Shown here: in pieces, positions 47,101 through 58,197 of the stretch
Layout: each line of letters begins with the position of its first letter
Position numbering within the stretch: the stretch's first letter is position 1
Source: Setomelanomma holmii
Lineage: Eukaryota; Ascomycota; Dothideomycetes; Pleosporales; Phaeosphaeriaceae
DNA: 64,000 nt
Direction: 5' to 3'
NCBI GenBank assembly: GCA_010015745.1
Contig: ML978214.1
Span: 124,001 to 188,000, forward strand
The notes under the pieces: generated by a model
Databases searched by the model: none
What the model saw: the letters and a program-made list of their open reading frames with translations, nothing else
Told to the model about the DNA's origin: nothing
Made by a program: the position numbers and the translations under genes

Positions 47101-47353
47101 TTGATGAATTAAGCAAGCGGAATATGAATGGTCGACAGGTGAGTAGACGATCATTTCAAAGCCTGGACATGCATGTGCTAAGAGACTTCTGCAGATCAAG
47201 AACACGGTCAAGACGAGCCAGTCCATTGCGCTTGCTGAGAAAGCGATCTTCAGCATGGAGCATGTCAAGCGTGTGCTGGAGGTTGCAGAAGCGTTCGAGG
47301 ACGATATGCGTGGAGGGAAAGGGTACCGCGACGCCATGAGGCACTATACCTAA
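44141..47353 (+). CDS. Large AAA+ ATPase with charged N-terminal region
   Basis: 1030 residues from exons 44141-46193, 46258-47138 and 47195-47353; introns are 64 nt (GTAAGC...TTGCAG) and 56 nt (GTGAGT...CTGCAG). Residues 1-280 are low-complexity, alternating Lys-rich and Ser/Asp/Glu-rich tracts that suggest nuclear targeting and disorder. The middle part (about 300-690, KRVDQVYDMKIRDWKLVES, NTIAFTPTYG, FKGHKKITSLSAYPLKYH) matches the domain that precedes the ATPase in a large fungal AAA family (the DUF7025 group, from memory). The ATPase has Walker A GPPGVGKT (809-816), Walker B LLLDEAD (Asp866-Glu867), TTNR sensor 1 and a FQSRIH arginine-finger region. The cellular role of the family is unknown; genes of this kind are numerous in Pezizomycotina. 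A 320-codon antisense frame over the Ser/Lys-rich part is a composition artefact. Confidence 0.88.
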
Positions 47354-49585
47354 GGTTGCTAAGGGTCGGGTCGCTGTGGGCTTCCAAGGTTACACCCCGG
47401 CGAGGTTGCGTCCATAAACAACATCCACAAGAAAGACCACAACGATTTGCTGGAGCCAGACGGGTCATATAAACGGCTGAACAACGTCAATATCATCTCG
47501 GAATATATTTTCCCCCCTCTTTTTCCTCGTCTCACGGCCTCAGAACTTGGTGGGCGCGTAGTCGCACCTACGGCCGTACGCGTATCTGTGGCTCCCAGCC
47601 TGTATGTAGTCACATCCCCACTTGTCTCTCCTCTTTCTATCAATCCATACGTTTCCCAAATCTTCCACCTTGCTTCCTCTTACGGTTGTTCTGTTGATGT
47701 CGCTAGTGTGGGGACTCGCGCTGCTGCCGCGGCCAGACGCCATGCGGGCGGGCCTCGTCACGCTCAGCTGGACGCTGTCGTCAGATCGGTGACGATCAGA
47801 GTCCTCACGGCGCTTGGTTTTCCATTCGTGACAGGCACGCCCCGATCAACGGTTGTATTGCTATCTGTTGTCGTTTTGTGATGTTCGTGTACAGGAGCTC
47901 TCAGCTCAGGTAAGTGCACTTGCCCACCAGGCAGTGCCTGCTACGATAGGATATCATGTGACTCAACCCACGTGGTTACATGTAGCGTGGGCTGCTTATG
48001 GTGCCGTCACGAAGCAAGGCCGGCATGGCTACAGGTGAGTGAGCTGTCCGGTCAATGTGATTCAAGAACATTGAGACGTGTCGCTGATCAAGCGTCGTCT
48101 ATGCAGAGTATGTGCCGTTAAGCTGCTGCTAGAAACTTGCGCTCGGCTTTCGAAAGGCCGCAGCACTCTACAGGCGATGGGCCTGGGCGGCAGATTGCTA
48201 GATGAAAATTCAAAAAATCAACTAGGCTCAGGCCCGAGCCTAAGTTGCAGGTGTCGCAATTGTGGTGGCGCGAAGGCCTTTGAGGCAGCTGAACCCACGC
48301 CTACTGCGGCGTCTGTAGGCTCGAGAGTCACAGCCACAGCCCCAGCCCAACTGAGCTCTGGATCTCAAGAGTGCCTCAGCGTGAGTGTGAAGGTTTCAAC
48401 ACGCAGCGCACAGCACTGCCCGCCTGCACGCTTGTTCACAGCCGCACATCAGACAGGGCGAAATTGAACGTGGTCGAGGGCTAGTAAGGCTACTAATAAC
48501 TCACCACAGATGATGGGCAGTCGCAAATAATTGCGACGATAGGATGCGGTGGGATAGAGGCGTCCGTCACGGCAGGGGGATTCGCCATGCGTCCGCAAGA
48601 GGCATTTTGTTCAAGCACTGAGGCACTACAGGCTCATCTCGACCCAAATAAGGGCGCGAAGGTGACAAACAACGACTCATGGCTTGTTACAATGTATGAA
48701 ACTGGGTTGCAGAACCGTGCCGTTATGAACGGATGCCGACGGGCTTCCTGCTCACCCGAACTTGCGAGCGACAAACACTCCCACAAGCCACGATCTGGCG
48801 ACCTGCTCGCTCTCACACCGCAGCCACATCACCAGTTCAGAATACTGCTCTCAGATTGCACCTTCTTCTGCTTTAGCGCACTGCACATGCTTCTGGTCGG
48901 GTGGACTTTGGGCATAGAATGCAGAGAGTCAAGATGTGTGCCTCGAGAATACCGCGTTCCGTATCTCGCATGCCCATGTAGGCTTTTCACTTGCTAGACT
49001 ATCACTGTCATTCATAGCAGCTCAAATCCCTTGCGATGCGCTCTCTATCAGCGCATCGCAAGTAGAATGAACGTTTTGTCACGTGTGCAAGATTGTGAAG
49101 TTGGTACATGAAGCAGCTCACCACATTTCGGGCTTAGCACATCAATATTCGTGTTCTATTACCAAGAATCCCATTTACCACACATACTCGCCCGCCTTCC
49201 GTCGAATTGACAACTTCACAACGACTTTCTGCGCGCGCGCGGACCTTCCGGGGTTCTGCCATCCGCCTAAGTTACCCCAACCGGATGTCACGTGTGTCAC
49301 TAGCGCGCCAAGCAGACCTGCTGTCTTATAAGCCCTACCAGGCCACGCCCTCGACACTCTCGCCCAGACAATCACTTCGACCCACCTGTCTGCCTTCAAA
49401 ACTCATTCCTTCGAGCTCAGCCATTCGAAGCATCATCAATTCAATCATCTGTCTTCGAAGACTTTGGTCTCATCTTCGGTTATCTCAACCTGACAACCTC
49501 ACATCAACATGGTCACAACGCATTCACATCAACATCATTCGATGACATCACATCAACACTTCACAACATCAACAACAGTAACATA
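47354..49585. other. Intergenic region up to the transposon relic
   Basis: About 2.2 kb with short frames only. It contains a perfect 12-bp hairpin at 49030-49062. Close to the transposon (49380-49580) the plus strand is CA-rich with repeated CATCAACA/ACATCA units. No gene supported. Confidence 0.45.
49030..49062. repeat. Perfect 12-bp inverted repeat (hairpin)
   Basis: CTTGCGATGCGC and its exact complement GCGCATCGCAAG are separated by 9 nt (TCTCTATCA). It is not followed by a T-run and lies in intergenic DNA, so its role is open: cruciform, RNA hairpin or remnant of an element end. Confidence 0.6.
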
Positions 49586-49608
49586 CCCCACAAGCGAGCC
49601 GGCACTCT

Positions 49609-51165
49609 ATGCCAAGACTATACCAAAACCACCTTAACTACGCGATGCCTCTATGCAACGATATACAATCAGAATCAAAAGAACGTCGTATACAGACCGC
49701 ACTCCAGGCTCTTAGGCAAGACGCGACAATGCCCTTGCAGCGCGTTGCTTTAATATACAATGTCCCTCAAACAACGCTACAGGACCGTCGTGCTGGCACC
49801 TCTTCAAGACGCAAATGCGCACCTAACTCAAGGAACCTTCGTCTATTAGAGGAGAGAGTACTTGTTATTCACATACTTGACCTTGACGGGCGAGGATTTC
49901 CGCCTAGGCTCGATGCTGTAAAGGATATGGCCGATCTAGTGCGCAAGGAGCGTGGCCAACCGCTGATGTGTTATCAATCCAAGTCTCCTATACTTCTCTG
50001 AGGTCCTGACCGTCTGATCTCACTCGTGAGTTCAGATGCACCAGGCTCTTAGCTTGTGATGAGCGGAAGGTTGACTAGAAGAGAGGGCTGATGGTAGGCT
50101 TCTGTAGTTCCGATAACGATGACAAAAAGGTGGTGATTGCTGAAGCTCAACCAATACTGCGAGAGTATAACAGATATTCAATTTAGGTAATGAGACCTTA
50201 CACTGAGTATCTATGCTGAGTTGACTACGAAGGAAGACAATACTCTGAGAGATCCACCTCCGTTATATATTCCCATCCTACGTTCTGTTCTGCCGGCCGA
50301 GCGAGCTCTCTGCGGTGCTATTCTGCAGATTGCTCATTCTGCTGCAGAATGCTGGTTCTGTTGTCCGATCTTGCGGAATGTCCTTAGCCTCGCCAAGACC
50401 TGCAGGATGCGCTAGTGGGTCACGTGACCCGTCTAGTGCGGGGTTTTCCGCCTGTCCTCTAGCCAGGCCCTGTGGCTTATCTGGGGCTGATTCTTTCTTA
50501 CCGTCATTACTTAGTTGTGTATACAACACCTGTGAGGCATCTGTAACATGGTGGGCGTTAAATGGGCTCACAACTTCGTTAAGCGTCAACTTGAGCTTAA
50601 GGTCGCGTTCAATCGAAAGTACGACTATAAGAGAGCTCTCTGCAAGGATCTTGAGGTTATACAAGGCTGGTTTAAGCTTGTGGAGAATATGAAGGCTAAG
50701 CACAGTATCTAAGACAAAGACACCTACAACTTTGACAAGACAGGCTTCATGATGGGCCAGATATCAACTAGAGCAGTAGTCACTAGCTCTGAGCGTCAAG
50801 GAGGGCCGAAGACAGTACAGCAGGGTAATCGAGAGTGGAGTATAGTGATCCAAGGCATCAATGCAACTAGGTGGGCGATCCCACCCTTTGTCATCTTCCA
50901 GGGCAAGAACCACCTCTCCGCCTGGTACAAGGGGGATAACCTACCTTCTGATTAGGATATTGGTGTCTCTGAGAACGGCTGGACAACAAATGAGCTTGGC
51001 TTGGCGTGGTTAAAGCACTTTGACGCTCATACAAAAACACGTACTGTGAGCACAGTACGTTTGCTTATCATCGACGGCCACAAGAGCTATGACTCGGTTG
51101 CTTTCCAGCTGTACTGCAAGGATAACAAGATTATCACTCTCTGCATGCCTCCTCACTTGTCGACA
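49609..51165 (+). pseudogene. pogo/Fot1 (DDE_1) transposase, interrupted and truncated
   Basis: The N-terminal helix-turn-helix region (49660-49960) has RVALIYNVPQTTLQDRRAG and MADLVRKERGQP. The frame is interrupted by the solo LTR and resumes at VGVKWAHNFVKRQLELK (about 50552). The DDE catalytic part follows: YNFDKTGFMMG (first Asp), then VSENGWTTNELGLAWLKHFD and LLIIDGHKSY (second Asp). It ends at CMPPH, where intact relatives continue SSHLLQPLD. In-frame stops are TAA 50710-50712 (Gln site) and TAG 50953-50955 (Trp site), both the kind RIP produces. The ATG at 49609 lies within the terminal repeat, as in several compact pogo elements. Confidence 0.75.
49969..50548. mobile_element. Solo LTR inserted in the pogo transposase
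   Basis: A 580-bp sequence beginning TGTTATCAATCC and ending CTGTAACA, with the TG...CA and TGTTA/TAACA inverted ends of LTR retrotransposons. It is flanked by 5-bp repeats TGATG (49964-49968) and TGGTG (50549-50553), differing by one G/A. Taking out the LTR and one repeat restores the transposase frame exactly (ERGQPL-VGVKW), which proves the insertion. A TATATAT box lies near 50264 and a 14-bp palindrome GGGTCACGTGACCC near 50416-50430. No internal retrotransposon genes remain. Confidence 0.8.
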
Positions 51166-52922
51166 CCTCATTGCCCTCGCTAACCCACTCGCCAAACGCG
51201 CGCTTTGGAGCTCTCATAATAGCGTCTCACGATACTTCATGTGACTGTACGACTACCTGCTGCCACTAGTTGTCCAGGAGCTGTCACAGGCAGTAAGCAA
51301 AGTACACCTAAGCTTTGACGGATGGACAACAAAGGGTGGCAAGAAGGTCTTTCTCAGTATCCTTGCTCATTACGTCACGGCCGACGGCAAGCTTTGCGAC
51401 TTGCCTATCGCACTGCCTCAGCTAACCGGCTGCCATACTGGTGAGAGGATGGCTGAGGTAGTGCTAACAATCCTGCAGAAGTTTTGTATCAGCCCCCGCA
51501 AAGTCGGTTACTTTGTGCTCAATAACGCGAGCAATAACGACTCTACTATACAAGCAATTGCGCAGAAGCCGGAGTGGGACTTCAACGCTACTCACCGTCG
51601 CCTCCGCTGCGGTCCTCACACGCTCAACCTCATCGGCCAGGTGCTCCTTTGGGGCAAGAAAGCAGAGGCGTACAACAACGATCACGCCTCATCCAACATT
51701 GCAGAGGAGACGCAGCTCATGAAGGAGTGGCGACGCGATGGCCCATTAGGCGTACTTCTCGGCGTAATCACCTTCATCAAAACACCACAACAGTACGCTC
51801 TTTTTAAGAAGTTTCAGCGCCTAGCTCAAGGTGAATTGCCTGCAGAAAAGCAGAGTATACTCGAGCCTGTTAAGCCAGTTGTTACACGCTGGAACTCGTA
51901 TTACTCATGCTTTGAGCGCGCTGTCAAACTGCAGGTAGCAGTTAACGCCTACGCAAACGGTCACATCAATTGCATCAAAACTGAAGACGCCTACGCTAGA
52001 AGCCGTAACAACCAGCTACCCGGCGCGCCTGCGTGGATGATCAGACGGCCTTAGCGCTGCTGATTGGCAGGTTGTTACAGAGTATATGGACGTTCTTGGG
52101 CCGCTGAAGGAGTGTACAAAACGCCTCGAAGGACGCGGTGGGCAAGGCAAATACGGCTCGATTGCTGAGATTATTCCAGTATTTGAGTACTTACTCGGAG
52201 TACTATAATCACGACTCCAAAGCTACGAGGACGTTATACACGACGCGCACAAGGAAGCGCCCGAAGACCACCTCGTGATCAACCTACGCGCTGCTATCGA
52301 CAAGGCGCATGAGTACTACAACAAGTTCGACCTATCGCCAGCTTACTACGCTGCTACAATCCTCCATCCTCGCTACAAGTACTACTGCGACGCAATATGG
52401 GAGCCTCAGTGGCTAGAGTTGAATAATCGCAATTTTCAAGCTTTGTGGGGGCAGTACAAAGGCTTACCGAGGCCTCGTACACACACACAAATAATCGCCA
52501 ACAATATTGACGACGCGATCGATAGTATCGTCGACCCAGGCGCTGCTAGCAGCAACAAGGAGGATGAGTTTGAGCAGTGGAAGCGCTGCGAGCCATGTGC
52601 TGCAAAGGGTAGTACTCACGTAACAGACCCTATAAAATACTGGGTAGAGCTGCGCGATTGCTACCCCAACCTCAGCCAACTCGCAATTGACATACTCTCT
52701 ATCCCAGCCTCGAGCTGTGAGTGTGAGCGCTGTTTCAGTGAGCTGGGTGACCTGTTAGAGCCTCGCCAACGAGGGATCTCACCTGAGCTTTTGGCAGCAA
52801 TCCAATGTATGAGGAGATGGAGAAGAGCTGGCCTTCGCAGCGACGATGAGGTGGACGAGAAGGTGCTCACCGACGAGCAGCTGAACGCCAGGTACGCGGT
52901 GGATACATGGGACGATGGCTGA
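51155..52922 (+). pseudogene. hAT transposase, 5'-truncated and decayed
   Basis: Sequence from about 51160 reads HLIALANPLAKRALWSSHNS, then LSFDGWTTKGGKKVFLSILAHY, LPIALPQLTGCHTGE, the RCGPHTLNLIGQ block, VTRWNSYYSCFERA and, near the end, SIPASSCECERCFSELGDLLEPRQ, the hAT C-terminal dimerisation domain (PF05699). Lesions are TGA 51242-51244, a frameshift near 52036 and TAA 52206-52208 (a Gln-to-stop change of RIP type). The N-terminal BED-finger part is missing and no hAT terminal repeats flank it. It lies inside the pogo terminal repeats. Confidence 0.78.
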
Positions 52923-53090
52923 GAAACTCAACACCAGAAATCCTATACAACTTTCCTAATTAGGAATCAAGCCAATCAAGCCCATCAAGCCGGCCGACCC
53001 TCCGCAGCCAATCAAGCCGGCTGGCTTGTTGACAAGTATGGTCTTGGCATAGAGTGCTGGTTCGCTTGTAGTGCCGGCTTGCTTGTGAGG

Positions 53091-54613
53091 TACGCTGCCG
53101 GTACTTGACTCAAGTCACCTTCCACCTTGACCATCGACCTTGACCACAAGTCTCAACATCACATCAAGTCACACATCACCATGAGCTTCAATCAACTATC
53201 AACTCTCTCTTCTCGCCTGAGCTGGTATGTTCCCTCCTTCATCATGTTTTTCTGCTAACTCGTCAAGCTCTGCTATTCGCTTGTGCTGAAGTGACTCACC
53301 ATGACGACCATCCTCAACGTCAATATCACTCGGTTCACTCAACAATCTCACATGCGTCACGTCGTACATCTACTTCGACTGACTTTACCGACCAATCGAT
53401 CGCTCCACAACATCACCGCCTCTTCAGGCTTTGATCTCGGTCCGACATCATCGTATCAGCAGAGCACGCTCACGCCATCCAACTTCCGACATCGAACCTT
53501 TGCTCCGACGATCTCGAGCTTGCAACTTCATGGGCGAAAGACAGTAAGAGCGTGGATCGCATTCTGGTGTGTGTTTGGAAGGTAGTTCGAGGCTTTTGCC
53601 TGGCGCAGCTGATCATGTCGACTGTACGGTGCTAGAGGATAGATCGTCATTGCACGAAGCCTACCGTACAGTCTTTCGGGTGCTGCCATGTGAACCACGC
53701 TTTTAACACAGCGTGCACCTGGAGTATCAGTCACAAACCCCATGATCTTGGCAGCTGTCCTGCACATTCTTGAATTGGCCTGAGCCAAAGCCGCCATCAA
53801 GAATGTGCAGCTGAACTTTCCAAGCGCCTTCAGTTGCATTGGGCTGATGGCAGTGGCCATGAACAACCTCGACTCGAACATTAAACATCGCACAGTGCAT
53901 TTCATGCTGGAACGGTCTGTCAGTGAAGAGCTTTGCTCCACTGAATTGTTTGTTGCACATCAATGATCATCAGGTGGTCAGTCAAGAGCTTTTGCTCGAC
54001 TGAAGTGTTGGATTGGAACATCATCAATGAAAGCAATTGACCTTCGGTCGCCCATCACTCTTCCACCTGCTGTCCTTGCCTTTCGTGATGATTGATGTCT
54101 TCGTTCCATTTCTGCCACTTCTAATGAGCTCACTTCCAACTGTCCTGGCTCTTTCGCCTCGATGACTTGCAGCTATCGCATTGGTTGTTTCTTGCGTCCA
54201 CACTCATCTCAACACGCTTTCCCACCACAGTAAGCCTATCTTCAGAGAGTCTAGCACTCTCTCGAGTCTTTTCGATGTCGCTCGCGCATCTTCGTTGCAA
54301 TCCTGGGGCAGCAACTTCACGTTCAATGCCACCCGAAATGGAGCATGGATGATCGAGGTTGACGTCGGAGTTGTAGTAGTGCATGACATAAGCGAAAGAC
54401 CCGTTCTAGACTTACTTTCCCGACGCGCCAAGCGGTGGCTGAAAGATCTCTCTCCGCAATGCGCGAACCCCACTCAGCTCTCGGATATCCTCTGCTTCTC
54501 CTTATTTACGTTGTATTCCCGTTGCAACACAAGTCCGCCTTGCAGCGCAGAAGCGGGAGCTGACGCTTAATCCTAGCTGAGTACAGCCAAGGCGCGGCGC
54601 AAGCATCTGCGCC
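53091..54613. other. Intergenic region after the transposon
   Basis: About 1.5 kb. Near 53100-53200 a CA/TC-rich stretch resembles a leader, with ATGAGCTTCAATC... and a GTATGT at 53225, but no protein family can be recognised. Overlapping frames at 53301-53585 (+) and 53528-53963 (-) have no domain. Confidence 0.35.
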
Positions 54614-56925
54614 ATGAACGACGATGTTCAGCCATCCACCAGCCCCGATCCTCCAACCACCGCGTCACAGACATCGGATCTGCCACCAAAGAAGAAGCAA
54701 AAGCGGAACAAGCCAACCTTGAGCTGTGAAGAGTGCGTTGAACGCAAAACAAAGGTAGGTTTGTCCTTTCACGACATTCCAATGGACGCGCAAAGACGCG
54801 CGTTGCGCAAACTCGTGAAGCAGGACGTCATCGCTAATGCGCGCAGTGCGATCGCACTCGACCTCATTGCCTAGCATGCATCAAGCGACAATCAACATGC
54901 AAGTACTCCGAAATAGCAAATCTGATTGCATCTTCAGCCGACAAGTAAGTACTTCAAATCCCAACAAGCGGCACACAATCCCAAACTCCATCGCTGCAGC
55001 TGCTAAGGATTGACAGGATTGGCGCATCGCGGTCGGGTCGTTCTAGGAAGCAGAGCTCTAAGCCCACACTCAGCAAGCAACCAAATGCATTGCCTGCTCA
55101 CGTGAGTTGTAGTTCCTGGTATCTCGGCATGTTGAGATGAGGCACACTGAGCTGCCATATTGATGTTCCTCCCAACAAGTCAAGGCTTTAGGCCTGATGT
55201 TGCATGGTGCAGACGCCTCTGGCATGCCATGGGAACAGGTGTTCATGTAGATCAGGCCGCATCCATTTGTGCGATTTGTTCGGGCCGCTGTTGCTTACAT
55301 CTGTATGAACCATGATCAAGCGAGTTGCTGACGCCCGCAGGTACCGCCGACGCCTATCAGGACGCATTATCGCAGTGTCTCTCTGTCGTCATCAGGCTCG
55401 TCTCCGTTCTTGCTGTCCAACATTCCCTATTCAAATCACACTCCAGCACCCTTCTTTGGTCTTGGCTCCGAGCATCCTTTTGCCAACTACTGGACGAGTC
55501 GTGGCGGTCTTGCCGAGGTAGTGGGTGTCCTGCCTGCCAAGGAGCAGGCAGACATCCTCGTGGACAAGTACTTCGATGCAGTCGATCCTGTGTATCCTAT
55601 GGTACACCGTAGGAACTTCTACGCTGACTATGAACGCTTCTGGTCTTTACCGCAGGAAGAGAAGCAAGTAGCAGACCCGGTCTTAGTGGCTTTGCACTTT
55701 GTTGTGTATGCTATGGGCACACAGTTCATCCACACTCCGTCCAACCAGGAACGAGCACAGATCGCAGAGTTCTACGTTTCAGCCGCGCAACAAGCTCTTC
55801 GATTATCTTCGTATCTTAGTCGAGCGTCGGTAAGGACATTGCAAGCTATGGTGCTGATAGGCTACTTCCTCATGAATGACAACCACGCGTCTGATGCCTG
55901 GGCTTTTGGCGGCGTTCTGGTCAGACAAGCATATGCTATGGGCCTGCATCGCGATCCTGACACCATCGCGCCCCGTTGTTCACGAAGTGACAAGCAACAA
56001 CGACGGAAATTGTGGCAGGCGATCTTCTTCCAGGACACTTTTCTTACAGTGCTACTCAAACTTCCCCCGACGACTACGTTTTCCGACATCCGACCGGAAT
56101 CCCTGGGCGACGAGCTTGATGATTATGTACCGAACGGGGCCTCTTTGAACGGTACCACTGATCCAATCATTAATCCTATGAGTATCAGCAATATCGCCAG
56201 TATCACCGATCTATATCCACCTTACGAACTCTCTGATCGCAGATATATACGGTCTATGTGGCATATGGCCAACCTTGTGTCCCGCACTGTCTGCACACCG
56301 CGGTCTCTTTCCACACCTCTGACCACTTCCGTAGCCCATAAGGCGCAACTGGTGAATGAGTTCTTCAGCCTCCATCAGAGCTTCCCGGAGGATCTCACAA
56401 CTTCTGATGACGACACGATTCGAACTATGGCAGAGACGAATGCACGTGGATTACGGCAAAACCTCTTCTTCCGAAGCAATTTCTGGCATTGCGTCATGGC
56501 TGTCCAAGCTGATGAGAACGCTCCTGAGGCTATAGTGCCAGATGTCAAAGGTGCACTTGAGGCCGCGAGGATGGCGCTGCAAGCCTTCTTCCATTTCTGG
56601 GAGTATCTGAGGACAGACGCAAGTGTCTGGTGGGTTTTCCAGCATCGTGCTTTCGAAGAAGCTGTGAGTTTATCATGTGTCACATCGGACGCACCATGAC
56701 TAACATGACATCTAGCTGCTCATGGCTCGTATCCTTGGCCAACAAGAACAGCCATTGTCGCCTATGCATAACGGCTTGCCCCCCTCATCCGACTCGCTTC
56801 TCCAGCTCGCGAAAGAAGATGCGCGCAAGTGTTTGGAGATATTAGATTTAGTGGGCATTGCACCAGAGATGCAGAAGACAAGGACAGAAGTTTTGAGGAC
56901 AGCCTTCGCCGACATTCTTTGGTGA
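54614..56925 (+). CDS. Zn2Cys6 transcription factor with fungal_trans domain
   Basis: Model: 54614-54754, 54847-54944, 55017-55101, 55341-56663, 56716-56925, all in phase; 618 residues. The zinc cluster is split by the first intron directly before its third Cys: Cys38, 41, 48, 55, 58 and 65, preceded by basic PPKKKQKRNK. The middle region (from NHTPAPFFGLGSEHPFANYW) leads into the fungal-specific regulatory domain (PF04082) with VDPVYPMVHRRNFYADYERFW and a YAMGLHRDP block. The 239-nt third intron (55102-55340) is long for this genome and may hide a small exon; everything else has normal donors and acceptors. Nuclear regulator; target genes not predictable. Confidence 0.8.
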
Positions 56926-58197
56926 CCTAGAGCTGCTGAGGCACAAGGAACACCGTCGCTTCTCTACACAGCATGTACGAATACAAAACTTATAATACCG
57001 ATCGTGTCCCTTAACGTCTCTTCTTGGACCACCTCGATAGTTTCGAGATATTAGGGCTCCCAGATTTCTAGTACAATGGCGCAGACACGGCTCATGCCAG
57101 GAAGGTGTCAGCCCGATACACCACACGGTATGTAACGGTAAGCCGCAATATCTTCTAGGGAAACCCGGCGGCCATGGCAATAAATCCCCGCGCAGCTCAC
57201 GAGCAACGATACACCAAGATAGTTGTCTTGTTGCATACCTGAAGACTTGACGCGAACCTTGATAAACCGTAGATCCCTCTAGCACCACCCTGAGCTCTTC
57301 AGCCTCCTGCTACAATTGTCTCTTTCGATAAGCTTCCGTCACCGAGTTGGCTGAGTCCGATCGAAGTGCAACATCACCACGGACATCATAGTCGCATCGA
57401 TGACGTATAGATAGACCTCGTGGCGCGGCATCCACGCATCTGGGTCGTCCAGTGAGGGTCTATGGTTGGTTTCGAACATTGCAAGCATTGCCTAGATTTT
57501 CTATCGACAGACACAGATGGTCAATTGCTGATATCCTCTGAGTTGGTGTACTGTATGTCGATGATGGGCTTCTGGTGGTAGACGTCAATAACATTTTTAT
57601 GCAGCTACGCCCACGGAACCATACAGTCAATGCGAGCGGCATCCATCCCGTAGGTCCAGCCATGCTAGCCGCCGAGCGTTGCTCGACGCGATGAGTCGAC
57701 TGCGCATAGAGCGTATAGCCAGTAATTCAAAAACTGAGCAGGCACATAACGCACGCACCGCCCCGTTTCATTGCATCTTTTCTTCTCCCTCACGGCTTAA
57801 ATAGTCCCGAGATCCCGCGACCTCGGCTCTTTTTAAGGGAGCTTGCGAATCCGAATGCATGTAAGAGAATGAAGTGGAGGACGAGGCTCGTAAGAGGCTA
57901 TCGGTGCATCGCCGGAGATAGCAACTTGACTGCTCATGTCAGACAGGTAGGTTTGCAGCTACTGAGCCGATCACCGAATATGCTGCAGTAGTTCTTAGCA
58001 AGAATCAGGCTCGAAGCTGCCCGCATCCTTGCCATGTGGCAGGAATGGCCGCTGACTCGTGAAGGAGACCTTAGGACGCTCGATACATACTCATCTTGGA
58101 CCACGGAGCTTTATTGACTTCGATAAGCGTTTTCTGGTACGACTTCGGTGAAGGTGGAATCGAATGATCGTCCTAGACTTAACCCTACATGCGACTG
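56926..58197. other. Intergenic between two convergent regulators
   Basis: About 1.3 kb between the 3' ends of two zinc-cluster genes. Only short frames without domains. Confidence 0.4.

Larger units (their letters stand above)
49586..53090 (+). mobile_element. Composite pogo/Fot1-type transposon relic
   Basis: Terminal inverted repeats of about 40 bp: left 49586-49624 begins CCCCACAAGCGAGCCGGCAC, right 53036-53090 ends with its complement. TA lies on both outer sides (49584-49585 and 53091-53092), the target duplication of Tc1/mariner-pogo elements. The right repeat has an extra 17-bp copy of its own ACAAGCGARCCRGCACT unit. Between the ends lie the N-terminal part of a pogo transposase, a 580-bp solo LTR inside that gene, and hAT transposase sequence where the pogo C terminus should be. 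All coding parts carry stops or frameshifts, so the element is dead. Confidence 0.75.
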
